Origin: Paramacrobiotus metropolitanus | Taxonomy: Eukaryota; Tardigrada; Eutardigrada; Parachela; Macrobiotidae | Assembly (NCBI RefSeq): GCF_019649055.1 | Contig: NW_026570253.1 | Span: 62,001-126,000 of the forward strand | DNA: 64,000 nt | Direction of reading: 5' to 3' | In this document: positions 1-13,700 of the stretch, piece by piece | Layout: every line of letters begins with the position of its first letter | Numbering within the stretch: the stretch's first letter is position 1 | Position numbers and translations under genes: made by a program | The notes under the pieces: model-generated | Databases searched by the model: none | Seen by the model: only the letters and a program-made list of their open reading frames with translations | Told to the model about the DNA's origin: nothing

Positions 1-201
1 GTGGCGCTGTTTCCTCTCGGCCGTTGTGGCACGGTAGGCGTCCAGATCGGTCTGATTATCGTTCCACACCGGCTGGGGTTTGGGGCGACGGGCAGGCTGT
101 TTGAAGACGCGGGAGGATGCGGGTTGGCTGCGACTGCGCTCACGTGCTGCTGCAGCGGTCCTGGTCTGGCGTGTGCACGAGGGAACACGCTGACGTAACA
201 T
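1..201 (-). CDS. SPICE1-like spindle and centriole-associated protein, N-terminal part (runs off the window)
   Basis: The reverse strand is open from an ATG at 201 down to position 1 (67 codons). A basic, Ala/Arg/Ser-rich start leads into a block reading PVWNDNQTDLDAYRAT near residues 45-60. This block resembles the N-terminal motif of vertebrate SPICE1 (W-D-N-x-V-T-D-L-x-x-x-R-A-T). SPICE1 is a coiled-coil centriole protein needed for centriole duplication and spindle architecture. Only the first exon or part of it is visible, and no coiled coil can be seen yet. The frame stays open for some codons upstream of the ATG, so the start could lie slightly further out. The gene is divergent from FUBP and about 550 bp from it. 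The family call rests on one short motif and is moderately sure. Confidence 0.55.
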   Translation of the reverse strand, partial: MLRQRVPSCTRQTRTAAAARERSRSQPASSRVFKQPARRPKPQPVWNDNQTDLDAYRATTAERKQRH

Positions 202-747
202 ATTCAACAAATCCTGACCCGTCAATCCCACGAAAATGAGAAATAGTTCGTGAATAAGAAACAAAGCGCCTAGACAAATCAAAAGTAATTAATATTAACA
301 ATCACGCAGAGACTTAACAATAAGTTCTGAAATTTCACTACAGTACAGAGTATTATTCACTTTTCAAAACTCGCTTTCAAAATAATTTTTCCAAAATCGG
401 TTTGGATTTTCGTGAAGCAAGAGCTTGCCAGTAGCCGAAGGCTAACCGCCGCAGTGGGCGGTTAAAACAGCGACACCGGTTAACCAAGGAATTAGGCGCT
501 AGAACCACGGAGTCATGGCCCGTTACGCTCGGCGCTACGGCCATGATTCTCATGCAGAAGCTGAAAAGCTGCGCAATTTTCAAACCCGTCTAAACTTGTC
601 CCAAACTTCGCAGTGTAAACTCGTTTTCGAAATCCGTTCAGCGTTTGTACATTTTTGTGCCCGCCTTGAGTATTCCTACACTGTATTTATCCGTCACATC
701 ATAGTGTTGATATTCATTCTTGATTCCTCTGCTATATCTGCCCAAGA
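202..747. promoter_or_regulatory. Divergent intergenic region between the SPICE1-like gene and FUBP
   Basis: About 550 bp separate two head-to-head start codons, so the region probably holds both promoters and 5' UTRs. It is AT-rich at 240-410 and more GC-rich at 420-560. No TATA box, tRNA or conserved ORF was recognised. This is an inference from gene orientation only. Confidence 0.4.
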
Positions 748-3700
748 ATGAGTGACGAGGGGCGAGTTTTCGCCGAGGCCCTGGAGAAAGCCAAGAAGGT
801 TCGCCAGACGTCCTTCACCGAGTTCCCCGCTGTGCTTTCCCCAAAAACTAACCTCCATTGCGTTATCTCTAGATCGCCCAGCAATTAGCCGGAGTGAAGC
901 GCAGCGCAGAGGATGACGGCGGAGCGGCAGGAACTCCGGTGAAACGTTTCGGCCTGGGTGAGTTCAGCGATAGTCCGTCTTCGTACTGATGTTTTTGGTG
1001 TAGCCTGTTCCCTAGGTTAGCAGGGGCGGTGACGCAATAGAAAACAACCCGGGGAAGAGGTTTGAGGCGCGCCCGCACGCGCGGCCCGCCATGGTGTCGT
1101 AAAATTGTTTGGTGTTTGCATTGTGTGTTTTCAGGCGCTCCCGGAGCTGCGGGGATGAATGGGTATACTACCTGCTCTCACATGTGTTGTCAATTGCTCA
1201 CTTGATACGATACACACATTCACACATGACCGTTGTTATTATGACCGTTATTCACCCGTTGACACATTGATTGACTACTACTTGGACGTGCTTTCACTGA
1301 GGCTGTATTCGCGTGTGCTGCATGTTGGTTGTGGACTGTGTCGGACTGACGCGGGGCCTTGTTGCTTGCAGGAACGCCGTCGGGTTCCCCACTCTGGCTG
1401 TACCAATTCAGGAGGAGTGGACCGTGCCCAACCGGATGGTGGGGCTAAGTAAGTGACCTGGAAACTGTTACTCTTCATAGTTGCTTACTTTGTCACTTTG
1501 TTGACGTGATGACGTATGTAGAGTGCTTTTTCCCCATATTTCTGACAGTTTTTCATTGATTTATTGTTTTTATTTGTTTGCTGTTTGGATTTCTCTGTCT
1601 TTTTCGTCGTTCGCTACAATTTTTTTCCGCTGTATTTGTATGTTTCTCGCTTAATACGTAACTTTGAACGAATTCTTAAAGTTTCTTACACTGGTAAGTA
1701 TGTGGTTGTGTGTTTGCAGTTATAGGGAAAGGGGGAGAAAACATCAGTCGGATCCAGGACAGCACCGGAGCCAAATTGCAGCTGGGGCAGGAACCACAGG
1801 GCGACAAGCGCTCCTGCATCATTTATGGGACGCCGAGCGCCATCGCGTAAGTGCGAATTGGAGTACAGTAAATTATACCGCTCCAGTGGCGTGTCGAATT
1901 ACAACTCTTAAATGGCCTGCAGTAGCATATTCTGACATCGACGTTCAGCGGGTTTTTTTGGACCACTGTTTCTTTGATCATAGTTGCTTGAATGATTGAT
2001 TTATTTGCATGTGTTAAATTGATGAGATTTTTCTCGGATAGGAAATGTAAAGAAATGGTGAACGAAATCATTGAAAAGGAAGGCCAGCGGCATGCGCCCG
2101 TTCCGACGGGAATGATGGGCGGGGGTGGGCCTGGGGGCGGCATGCAGCACTCGCTGGGCATCGTCACTATTGAGGTGCACGTGCCCAAACACAAAGTGGG
2201 CCAGGTGATCGGCAAGGGCGGCGAGACGATCCGCATGCTGCAGGAGAAGGCCCGCGTCCGAATGTTCCTCATCCAGGAGGTGGAGGCCGCTTCCCCCACC
2301 AAACCCATTAAGATCACCGGGGATCCGGATCGGGTAGAGGTAAGGTATACTCTGCGGTAAAGTAGTACAAAGTTATTTTTTCATTTTTCATTGCTTTCGT
2401 ACGGTACGTGTGCTGTTTGTTTTTGTTTCGTGTTATTGTTGATGTCTTACAACAGCGATTCAGTACTGACAACTTGGCAGTTGTTCCTGGTTTTATTATT
2501 TTTTTATATTATCTGATTTATCGCAGTACGGTTGTCGATCCCTTTTTTCTGATACTCATACGGTAGTTTGCTTATAGCAATAGACAGGATCCGAAGAAAA
2601 ATGCACGCGGGGGCTAACTTACCATTTTCCATAACCGTACATTTTAGACGAACACAGCATTGAACATATGTACTTACATTCATATATGTAGTACTCGTAC
2701 TGTAACAATTAACAAGAAATGACCATGGCTATTGTATTTTCGCATGCACCAGCAACAGTTACCTATGTTTTTTTATCTAATTGTAAGAACATTACTAAGT
2801 TGCTACTTCTTGTGAGAATATCTTTATTTCTTTGTGCCCATGTGTTGAACCATTTGGAGGCTTATAAAAGAAACGTATTTACTGCTTTCAGGTTTTGTGT
2901 AGTATGCAACGTAAATTGAAGTTGCACAGTGTCCTGCTTTGGCAGATTATTCCCTGAAGTTGCGGAAATCGTTCTTTAGCTTGGTTGTACCGCTTCCGCT
3001 TGTGACGTAGAAGTTAACAAATCGTTAAAGATTTTCTTCCTGTAATTTACAGCACCACCATTATTGTAATGCCGATTATGTTCTTATAGTTTGTATTTAT
3101 CGCTAAATTGATCAGTTGTTTTACGTTTTACCTGCGAAGCTAACACGGTTACTCGTACAGCACATACCTAAGTTGCATTTTTCTATGTCACGTAGCTTGC
3201 GCAGGCAGAATGGTACAATTAGATTTACATCTTTAAACGGTATGCTGCGAGTTTTCAGCAATTAACTCTCAGTAAATGTAATAGAAGTACACATTATTGT
3301 AGCGATGAAGATAGCGCCATAGCGGTGATCACCAGCTCACAACATAATTACTCCAAAATGCAAGCCACAACTTTTTATGTTACCATTGTTGCGCACTGTG
3401 GGCGGCAGGCTGACGTCCGACACCGTCAGCTACAGTTTATCGCTTGTTCGCACGTTTCGACAGAATCATTCATTCGCTGCTGTCCAGTCTGTCCTTACAA
3501 TTTACTGCCTGATTTTGACGTGAGTTTTATGAATCGTGTTTTGGTTACGTGTAGTACGCCAAGAAACTGGTGGAAGACATGATCAACACACCGGATGTCG
3601 GCGGACCCGGCGCTGGCCAGGTGCAGGAGCAGATCCGCGTACCCAAAGCCAGCGTGGGCATTGTTATCGGCAAGGGCGGCGAGACCATTCGGGATATCCA

Positions 3701-5957
3701 GAATGAGACGGGCGCACGCGTACAGTTCATTGGTAAGGATATATCAGTTTAGTCCGCATATCCTTAATTCTTATTTCCGCTGTAAGCAAAATTCGCTGTA
3801 TGACTTGGAGAACCGCGATGTACCTACATACTTAGGCTCTCTTAAAGTCTCTTTGTTAGCTGGCTTTTTGCTTTAAACGTAGGCCGTAGTTAGTGCTTTC
3901 TTGTTCTCCAAACTAAGAATTTTTCTGACCAGCGGATGGAAATTAACACAAGTAATATGAAAAATGTGGGTTTACTACTGAATAATGCTATAGGTTTGGA
4001 TAATCCGGCGGAGAACGACAAGACCTGCCTGATCAGCGGGAAGCCCCTGCAAGTGCAGGAGGCCAAGCGTATGGTGGAAGAGCTGCTGCAGAATAGTACG
4101 CAGATCATGAAGAACCCTATGCAGCGCAAATTCGATGTAGAGGAGACCTACCGCGTGCCGGCCACAAAAACCGGAGTGATCATTGGCAAAGGTGCGAATC
4201 AGTCTGAAGGCAGAAGGACAGCGTTCGAGGCTGAGATATCGCAGACACTCATTTGGGTGGCAATATTGTAGGTGGTGAAACGATTCGGCAGATTTGTGAG
4301 CGCTCCGGCGCCAAAGTGGAGCTGGATCGCAATCATCCAGCCACGGCGGAGGATCGGGTGTTCTGGATGCGGGGATCACGCATGTGCGTGGACGCAGCCA
4401 AGCGGCTGATTGACGAGAAACTGGCAGACCAGGCGGTAAGCACTAAGCAGTTCAGGTTTAAAGTTCGCAACGTTGGTGGATAACGTGCAGTTGCTTGTAC
4501 TGTTGTTGGTAATTAATGTGACCTTTGTCTTGAAACTGTGGCTGACACTTAATTGGATGGCGTCTGTATTGCAGAGAAATTACGGCGACGGGACAAGTCG
4601 ACCACCGGGCGGCGGGTTAGTAGGGTTTTTGTTAAATTGCGCGGGATAGGAACGCAGTTGCTATGGTTATATTTGACAGTCGATTGGTCGTTGGTGCAAA
4701 GTGCAAACAGAAATTGTTCGAAATTTTCGAACGATTTCTGATAGTGGCTGGCACCAAGTACAGTACATTAAATCGAATGTTTCATTGAGAGAGATTGGTA
4801 GATCCGGATTTGACAAATACGCTGATGTTCTCGCATACGGCAAGGTTAAATTATTAGAAAAATTATTTCACACTTCTTTTCGAGTTTAATGACTTTCACT
4901 AACAGTATTTCGAGAAAAATCGCTAGGTTTGTGTGCGTAGTACTCAGTGCTGAAAACATGCTGCATTAATATGTTCAGTTTTCTCCACCAGATTTTGCTA
5001 CATTAACCAATGTTTGTTTGTGCCCATCGATCAACTTTTACAATGTTAATAGGGACGGTACATGCTATAGGCTTTGTAAAGGCACGGATTTAAGTGTAAA
5101 GTTTTTACCCATTTACTAAAGGTAGCGTTTTACGATGAAGGGATAGCAGTGTTGTTTTGATGCTAAATAGGGGTGGCTACTACGACGGCGGCGCCGGCAT
5201 GAACTGGATGGATCCCAATGCGCAGGCCGCCGGAGATCCTTCGGCGGCATTTTGGAACGCCTACTGCCAGCAGTACTACTCAATGATGGGCAACATGCCC
5301 GGCGGACCACCAATGCCCGGAGGGCCAGGCATGGCACCCGGGATGCCCCCGGGTGCGCCCTTCATGCCGGGTATGCCGCCTGCTGAGCTCGCTCAGACAG
5401 TTCCCACGGCCGTCCCCGATCCGCAAGCGTCAGCGGCATCCTACTACTACCAGGCCGCCGCCAACCCCGCGCCCCAACCCCAACCTGCCCCCGCCTCGGC
5501 GGCGGCGGTCACCACCACGGAAGATGGTGGTCAGGATTTTAGTCGCGCTTGGGTAGGGATCGTTTGGTGTAGTGGTAATTTCGCATTTGTTAGAAGTGCC
5601 AAGAACTTACTGTAGTACTTAGTTGTAGTATAGACTGTATAGGGAGCACTATTTCGGTTTTTTTTACTGTTTCACGAGCACCTGGAGCTGGAAGGGCTCA
5701 TGCTAATTTAAGAAGTACTAAATTTTATGTTAATTTGTTAGTTTTATTGTACAGAATTTTTTAAGGTGGTGGTTTGATGTTAATAGGTTTTTATTGATCT
5801 GAAGCCAGTTTACAATCTGGCGCTGGTAATTTTTCTATGATGTGGAGTTTGATCAGGATAATTTTCGTAGGTGGAGTATTATCGGTCGGTGGGTCAGCAT
5901 AAGGAAGCCGACGACCTGGAAGCCATGATCAAGGCTAAAGAAGCTGCCGGCCAGTGA
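748..5957 (+). CDS. Far upstream element-binding protein / KSRP family, four KH domains
   Basis: Twelve exons join in phase: 748-798, 873-957, 1135-1162, 1372-1448, 1720-1846, 2042-2339, 3555-3732, 3994-4191, 4272-4435, 4575-4615, 5171-5552 and 5871-5957. They give 571 residues with every intron GT...AG. Four KH domains each carry the GxxG loop as GKGG: KH1 across exons 4-5, KH2 in exon 6, KH3 across exons 7-8 and KH4 across exons 8-9. The loop of KH4 is itself split by the 80-bp intron at 4192-4271. The C-terminus is Gly/Pro/Met/Ala-rich and ends with a Tyr motif (AWVEYYRSVG) typical of FUBP1-3/KHSRP and Drosophila Psi. These nuclear proteins bind single-stranded DNA and AU-rich RNA, acting in transcription (FUSE/MYC), splicing and mRNA decay. 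The start is chosen because the early exons match the EALEKAK...IAQQLAG N-box of the family. Confidence 0.93.
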
Positions 5958-7744
5958 GATACCATCGATACAAAGACCGTCTATGGGCGGCATTGTTTTT
6001 GAAATTTTTTTTCCACGAAGCGTGTCAAGAGCGGCATTGCACCAGACACTTTTGTTTTTTCGTTTGTTATTTATTGCACCGTTTATCTTGCAGATAAACT
6101 TCGCTGATTTTCTTTTGGAGTAAATCGTGAGTTTCTTTTTCTACACTGAATGACTAATTTTTATTCTGAGTTGCATGATTGCACTCGTTGGATGCACGCA
6201 TTGTAGTGGTTTACCGTATTCTGGGAATCGTGTCGTGTGGGGAATGTGTGAGCAGTGTTATTCCATTATCTGGCATCTGTATAAATTGCTTCCGTTCAAG
6301 TTTGCGCCGGAATTGAATGCTTTACAGCGTGCAGTGGCTTGCCTGTTAAGTTGTTAACTGGTTATTCCATTTTGTGTTTGTTGTCTGTATTTAAGAAAAG
6401 AATTGTTTTTCGAATAACCATGTAACACATACTTTCATTTAAATTACGGTATAGATCGATGCCACTAATAGTAAGCGAATCCCACTAACCAGGGCAGTAT
6501 TTCCGCCTCCAAATTCAAAAAATCTCATTTTTTGTAAAAAGGTAGTAGGCTACCGTGGTATATCTAAAAAAATATTTTCATCTGCAAAGGTCGATTGGGC
6601 GTGGTCTAACATAAATTAAATGAGTACATAGTACTGCATACTATTATTATGCAGCACTGGCATTTACCATAATAATATTACATTAATTTTGCGACCCCTG
6701 GACCAGCCGTGGACCCTTCCTGGTTTAAAGCACCCACATAACTCCAAAAACGCTTCCGGTAGTCCCATCTTATCTGGCAGGTGCTACATCATACATCTTG
6801 AAAATTTCCTACCTAAATGCTTCCTAATAGTTCGTGAGCATATGGGCATACAATACAAACAGCATGAAAATTAGCGAAGTTATTGAATTTCCGAAATTTA
6901 ATAATTTTGCTGCGATGGTCACCGCACACGCGCTATAATACGCTCGGCATGTGGAAGGATCCACGGGACGTGCAATGCCCGCAAAAACGATATTGCGGAA
7001 TAAAATGCAATTACGAGTACTTAATACTACATCTATGTAATAGTATGTGTATTCTGTACTCATTCAATTTATGTTAGACCACATGGTCCACACCCAAGTG
7101 ACCTTTGCAGATGAAACTATTTTTTTAATCATACCACGGTAGTACACTACTTTTTTACATAAAACGAAATTTTTTGAATTTGGAGGCGGAAATAGTGCCC
7201 TGGTAAGTGATTTGAATGCCACTAAATGATATGTGATAAACATAAAAATTTGCATGTGAAGTTTAAACTTTGAGCTCATTGACGAACATTTACTGTACTC
7301 TCAGGAGAAATGAAACAGGCGTGATCAAATCGTTGTATCCGTACGAGACTACGAGCATAGTGAGTGTCTGATGGCAAATTGTCGGTGACCGTTTATTGCA
7401 ATCGCTGTATAATTCGCGTAAAATTTCATTGCGAAACCATTTCATTACTTCGGTTTTTCTGGTCGCACATCAATGTGTTTTAAATTAGTTTGGTCTGGAC
7501 TTCACCTATACATATCACATATGCACCGCCAAAAAATCAAAAAAACTATAAACTTTCGATAATTGCCCGAGTGAAAGGCACATGTGCGTGTATGGCGTTA
7601 AGTTTTCTTAGCATAATAACAAAACTTCAAACAACATCAGCGGAAGCGTAAGCACGGGAAAGAACAACGGGTTGAGCATCTGCGGAATCACACATCTTTA
7701 CAGTTGGAAACTGCTGTTTTGTCTGGCTTCGTAGTGAAGGACGA
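5958..7744. other. Convergent 3' intergenic region between FUBP and Patched
   Basis: The region holds the 3' UTRs of two convergent genes. It also holds a foldback element at about 6469-7215, annotated separately. The reading frames inside are short and have no recognisable family. Confidence 0.5.
6459..7225. mobile_element. Non-autonomous DNA transposon-like foldback element (MITE) with direct-repeat flanks
   Basis: The left arm (about 6472-6650) and the right arm (about 7033-7215) are imperfect inverted repeats of roughly 160-180 bp. Long blocks match when the right arm is reverse-complemented: CAGGGCA[G/C]TATTTCCGCC, CTCCAAATTCAAAAAAT, CTACCGTGGTAT, TTTCATCTGCAAAGGTC and GGTCTAACATAAATT. 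By eye identity is around 80-85%. A perfect 10-bp direct repeat, ATGCCACTAA, lies just outside the left arm (6459-6468) and right arm (7216-7225), as expected for a target-site duplication, though a few bases beyond the clear arm match. The roughly 380-bp centre has no transposase. The superfamily is not assignable by eye. Confidence 0.7.
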
Positions 7745-10700
7745 CTACACCATGGCAGACTGCGGGTTAACGCGCTCCTCCTTGACCTTATCCAGCGACC
7801 TGGAAAACGACGGACGATGAAGCTCCACCCTCACGGTTGTGGTGACGGAAGCGGTGTGCGGTTTCTCACACACCGAATTTCTCTGAAATTAATAAATTAT
7901 TTTAATCAGGTAGCTAAATTTTAAATGCACCAGCCATCTGTTCAATGAACCCAAGTAATAGCAACATCAGCACTGTTTCTGAAAACAACTGAATCGGAAC
8001 TCTGAGAAATACTTGTGCTCAAGTTTATTCGAAATTTTTTTAGGACGCAAGATTAACCAAATAAATACGATAAATACTTTAAATTAACCAAATAAACGCC
8101 AAGAACACTCATCGTCATCCGACTGTTTGTGGGCGTAATTGACCATATCTTGAACTACAGATACATACCGGTTCCGCAGCGGAGAAGGTGGCAGTGGTTC
8201 TAACAACTACTTGGGTTTCTAGGGGGCCCGCTGCTGCCGGTTGGGACGCCGTTTCGTCCTCTTCCATGATAATGGATAGGTGCCGCTTGAGAAAAACCAA
8301 AGGGTCAGGTGTACCCGGGGGCGGATGTTCCGGGTCATAATTGGCAATCAACTGCAAAAATCCATTCAATCAAACCAATGCCTTCACAAGGTCCATGACG
8401 GACAGACACTGTACTTACGTCCGGACCTGGACCCAGGAGCGACAGCACCACTGGCTGATTGACCAAGCTGTTTAGTAAGACCATCCCATAGGAAATAGCC
8501 AGGATCAGGAAGAAATACCTGCAACATCAATCACTGCGATGGAAAGTTTTACTTCGTCTGAAAAATTAGTTGCATACGTACTGAAAAATAAACTGAAATT
8601 TGGTGAAGTACAACGGAGCCGTGGCGATTAGCGATGCCACAGCGCCGTGCACGATCGATCCGCAGCAGCGTGCCATGGCGCAACGCACACGCCGATCCTT
8701 CCCGCCGAATCCGCTGAGAAAGGCCGCACAGATGGGAAACGAGATACGCCATGCTACGCCCGTCGCGTACACCAGCAGACTGGCCGAGATGGCGTTGAGG
8801 TCAATCCGTAGCCACGCCATACAGCCGGCGAGTCCGAGGAGAAACACCACAGTGGTTGCGGTCTGTAAACGATAAAAAGTTTTGTCGTCCAGTTTGGCTG
8901 CTGTATTAATAAAAACAGCAACTAGAAGCGCCCTATTTAAATATGAGATGCAATAAAACGACAATGTAGGAAAAACCTATAGGAGACAGCAGCGAGTGGC
9001 CATCGATGTCTTACCACGACTACGGCAGCCCACAAATTCATCAGCAGGACGGACGTCGCCATGCACAGCACGGCCAGCAGGATGCCCAACGCCAGTACCA
9101 TATTGAAGCGTAGATCGACGTACTGTTCCCAGTAGGTGAAGAGCTGGCCGCTGGGGAAACTGGGGACACCGCGCTCTGCAAAGACCTGCGAGATGGATTG
9201 CACCTGCTCGATGAAGCCGACTGCGTCGTCCGTGCTGTTCAAGCCGGACACCACAAAGGGCATCTGGGCATAGTGTAGCGCCGCTGACTCCGGGATGTCG
9301 TAGCTGGGATCTTCAGGGTCGTGCAGCCAGACGACGGGCTGCGGGTGGAGATGCGCTTGGGTAGCAGCGTAGCCCATGGGATCGTTGGACACCCACGCGC
9401 TCATGTAGCTGTAGAAACCGTCGGGATTGATCCGACCGTGTTCGTCCACCAGAAGCACTTGAGCAACCTAACGTCCAACAACAGCATAAGTTTGAGAGAG
9501 GGCAGAATTAGTAGAAACGATAACGCGCAAGTCATTCCTCCTAGAGAATTTTTTGTTTTCAATGTATAGGTGTTAGATAAATACGTGACGTTCGGTGTCG
9601 CAGTTCAACGTTTACAAGAAATTATGACGCAACGCTGACCGGCACATTACTTGCTCGGATGTTGTGGCAACTCAGTGAACTCACCAATCGATGATCTTTC
9701 AAAGTTGCAGCACGGAGTTTAAATCCCAAGATGGCGTTATCACTGGCATTTTCATACCATCGTCCGTCACCAAAACAACCTTCGCGGTAATCATGCTCAA
9801 ACGAAGCCTCGATATCTAAACACCCGAAACAAGACATTGACCGATGGCTAGCCACAGATAGCGCTTAGTGTGACGGCCATCAATCGAATTTACCCCTGCC
9901 AGCCTGTGACTACGGATGTACTTTGCGACAGTTTTTACACAATTTTGCGAACAGAATAATGTGTTGTACCTAGGAGCCAGTCTCGGAAATCGGCCAACCA
10001 GAACCGCGGCGCCCCGTCTCCCACCGAGCGGACCACGCCTTTCACTCGTGACACGGCGTCATGCAGGGCGTAGAGCTCTTCCTGGTGCTGCTCATACGCG
10101 AAATCCTCCTTCGTAACCAACACCGCTTGATGACGGTGGAAATCTCTGGCTTGACTCCGGAAATACCGGTGTTCCAGCGTATCTGTGGGGACTAGCTTCG
10201 CCATCTCTAAGCCGGCTTCCATGCGACGGATGCCGCAGACGCCAAAGCCCACCGTCGTGATTAAAATCCCGACGGCCACGAACTTGACCACACCACACGG
10301 AAGAAGGCGCAGATATGTCGTTAAAACGCGATCCCGCAGTGTTGACGTGCTTAAACAGCACGTTGCCCCACCATCTAAATTGATTAAAATATGGTCTTTT
10401 ATTTTATGACACAGTTTTCACGTGGTTCTTCTTAAACATGTGGGTTCATGCAGTTCTGTGCAGTTGGACATTTGGCAATCAAAATCTAAATTTGTATACC
10501 CAAAAACAACATGTGCATATACATCTACCTTCATGATCCTGTCATTACGAGTCGAGCAAATAACATACCGTTCTGACGGAGACTTGGACGACCTTTCACA
10601 GCTCCAATGCCTTCCCGGAAATACGATGACGAGAATGCAGACGTTGGCGGCACTTTCTTCGGAATAAACCTAAGGAATATATCACATGAATTCTCGTAAA

Positions 10701-13700
10701 GGTGACTGCTATTTCGTTTCTTGCTTTTAAACAATGAAATCACATCAAGTACAAACGTGGAAAAGCAGACGTACTGAGTGTAGCAACAGAAGAGGTCACA
10801 TCGTTTGCTCGGTCGTCGCTGTTGATCCAAATATATCACGGCGGGAAGCAACAAAAGCAAGGAGACACCACCCAATAGGACGACAATGCCCATCTGTAAA
10901 GAATTGCAAAGTGGGCAAAATACATCGGCATTCGGCATCCAGAATATGTTTCACCAGCCTACCTGGATGGAAAACCATCTCAATGCTGGTAACGGAATCG
11001 CATAGCCGGCGAAGAAGGCCCCGCTCATAGCCAAAGTGGAGAATAATATGGATGCCCCATTCCGGGCCAGGCATTCGGCGCCGATATCCTGCGGGAAGAA
11101 AACGTGCGTGAGGAACATCCTGATTCGATCATTCATGCAGTTAGCCAAAAAACATTTAGCCACACAGATGACATTTTTCGTACGCTAAAGATTGGAAAAT
11201 AAAATTTTTTATGGATGTTTGCATTTCACGAAAACTGTTTGCGACAGTTTGGAAAAAAATAAATAAAGCAGTCAGCTTTGTACAAATTTAGTAACAGAAG
11301 AATGCAAAAGATATAAGAAAAACTAGTGACGATATGATTTTTATATAAGGTTACGAACCTTTCGCTCTACTCGATGATCTCTGACAACTTCCGTAATTGA
11401 ACTTGTCATCTGCAGAACATGCTGAAGATGCGTAACAAGAGCAACCAATGGAATAACCTGCAATCATCGGCGAAATATTGTTCAGTGTTATCAATGTCAA
11501 GCAATTCCCGGTCAAAGGCACCTAACCTGAGTACTGAGGATGTTGAACGATAAGAAAAATGAACAATATCCCATGCCACCCGCCACCGTCAGCGAAATTA
11601 ACAGCGTCCCGGCCACCGCAACACCGCTGTAGGAATCCACCGAATCAGCACAGTTGCGGCTTACTACACCCATATATACGACCTGCAATCATGCTTGTTA
11701 AATAACGCTCAAAAGTCGATGCTTATAAAACGCTTCAATCTACTAATACCAGCAGCAAAAATACAAGAACGAACCAAGGTTTAGAAAATTGTCGACGAAG
11801 CACTAACCGCTAGCAAATGTCCGGCTATGACCAGAAATAAGTTGACTTTGGAGCAATCCACCAGTGTCGCTGCAAGCGCTCCTTCGGCCAATAATCCAAT
11901 GGATGACTTTGCACGGGTATTGTTTTTCTTCAGTTTTTCTTCCACTGCGGCGTGGTACTTGGCCTGCCAGGTGGCGATGACCTTTACGGCCATTTCCCTT
12001 TTCCATTCGCTGCCGTCATAATCACGGATCGGAGGACTCATGTGTTCATACTTGAGGAAGAGGCGTTCTGCATCTCCAATGTGGAATATCGTCTGAATTG
12101 CCGATGCACTGTAACGTTTCGTAACGTAACGCAAATATTTCATAATTATTACTAAAACAGGCGCGGACTAACGACGTAGCTGCTCTTACAACGCCCATGG
12201 AAATTTGCACACTGCAGCTCACCTTTGGATGTGGCCAGATGCATTGCGCGTTACATTGGCCAAGAGCTGGTCGGGCATCCAGTGTCTATATTTGCTACTG
12301 ATGCCATAACATCCGTTCTGCATCGCATCCGCCACATTGGGCGCTATTCCCGAGCGCTTATTGGGCGCAGCATCCGGGCATTGTGCATCGCGTGGATTTA
12401 GACACGGCTTTCCGACGTAACCTTTTTCCACTTCCGCCTGTGTACAAAAGCACGACGCTACAGTTTCAAGATTAACATTCCTAAATTCATGAGAAGCCAA
12501 TTTGACACATAAGTAAGCCAAAGTAGAATATCACTCGCTAAAAACAATTTAAACTATGAAATAAAAATATAAACAGTCGAAGCCTGAAATTTCCGTTTCA
12601 GAAAAGCGCTGAAACGCGATGGGAACATTACGACTCTGAATCAGTGCTGCATGTGACAATAATGATATTCACAGTAACAGCTACCTTATCCAGAAAGTCC
12701 ACCAAGGGCTTGGAATTAATTAGCGGATCCGTGTTGTTTTCCAGCGTGTGTACAAGGCGCTCCAGATCGAGAGTTGCCCAAGTGGCATCGCGCCCATAGA
12801 CCCTAAAGCACACAAATCATAATATTTAACGAAGGCAGCGCGAGCTCGGGAGTACAGCCTCTTGTAATTACACATAAATGGAAGTAATTCGGTAATTAAT
12901 TATGATTTCCCATGAAGAAATGCCTCTACTTGCCGCACGTGTACAAAATGTCACGGGCACTTGTCGTATATGCGATGAAAGAAGTCCATCGACACGGCGG
13001 TCGGGTTAACACGCATATACACCGGCTGAAGTGACCCAACATACCAGGTGGTCAAGTTTATTGGGACAATGTCAGCGCCACTCATTATGCAAATGCATGG
13101 CCATTTGCTACACTTTCTCATGGCCACTTTACAAAGCGCTGTGGTGTGCGCCGCTTGGCATTGCATTGTTTCGCTGCATTTACGCCCCGAATTCAGCGTC
13201 TTTACAAGCCCGTTAAATGGTTTTACTTTTACCGCTGCCCTATACCGATAATATAACTGCATAAATTATGCACTCACGGAATCTGAACGGGTTTTTTCGG
13301 TCCGAGAAGCTTTGAGCCCTCCCAAAAGCAGTCCAGCGGGGTCACGATGCTGCACGGGGTCAGTTCTTCCAGTGCCTACGGAGAAACAAAAACCACTGCT
13401 ACTGCAAATCTAATCAAATCAATTTTTAAAGGCCTTCAGCAGATAACACTTGCTGTGTGGTAGCCAAACACACCAGCGTTTAAACATTTTTGCGTCACCA
13501 GAGCTCAGTTAAAAGATTAAATTAATATAGTTGGTATGTTCCCTTACAATAACGGTATGTTGGTATGTATATGAACGTTTCCTTACGCTGCTTAGGACCG
13601 GACTTCGTTCGTCGAAATTGGGAAAGTCGAGCGTTTGGCAAATGTTGCTCCATTTGAAGGTGGTCCAGTACATTGTGACCTCGACACTGAGGGCAATTCG

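Noticed and set aside
10349-10771. Alternative reading of Patched exons 11-13 using the acceptor at 10350
   Set aside because: It needs a poor donor (GTCTGC). Using the GTACGT donor after 10775 and the acceptor before 10374 keeps all sites canonical and the frame open.
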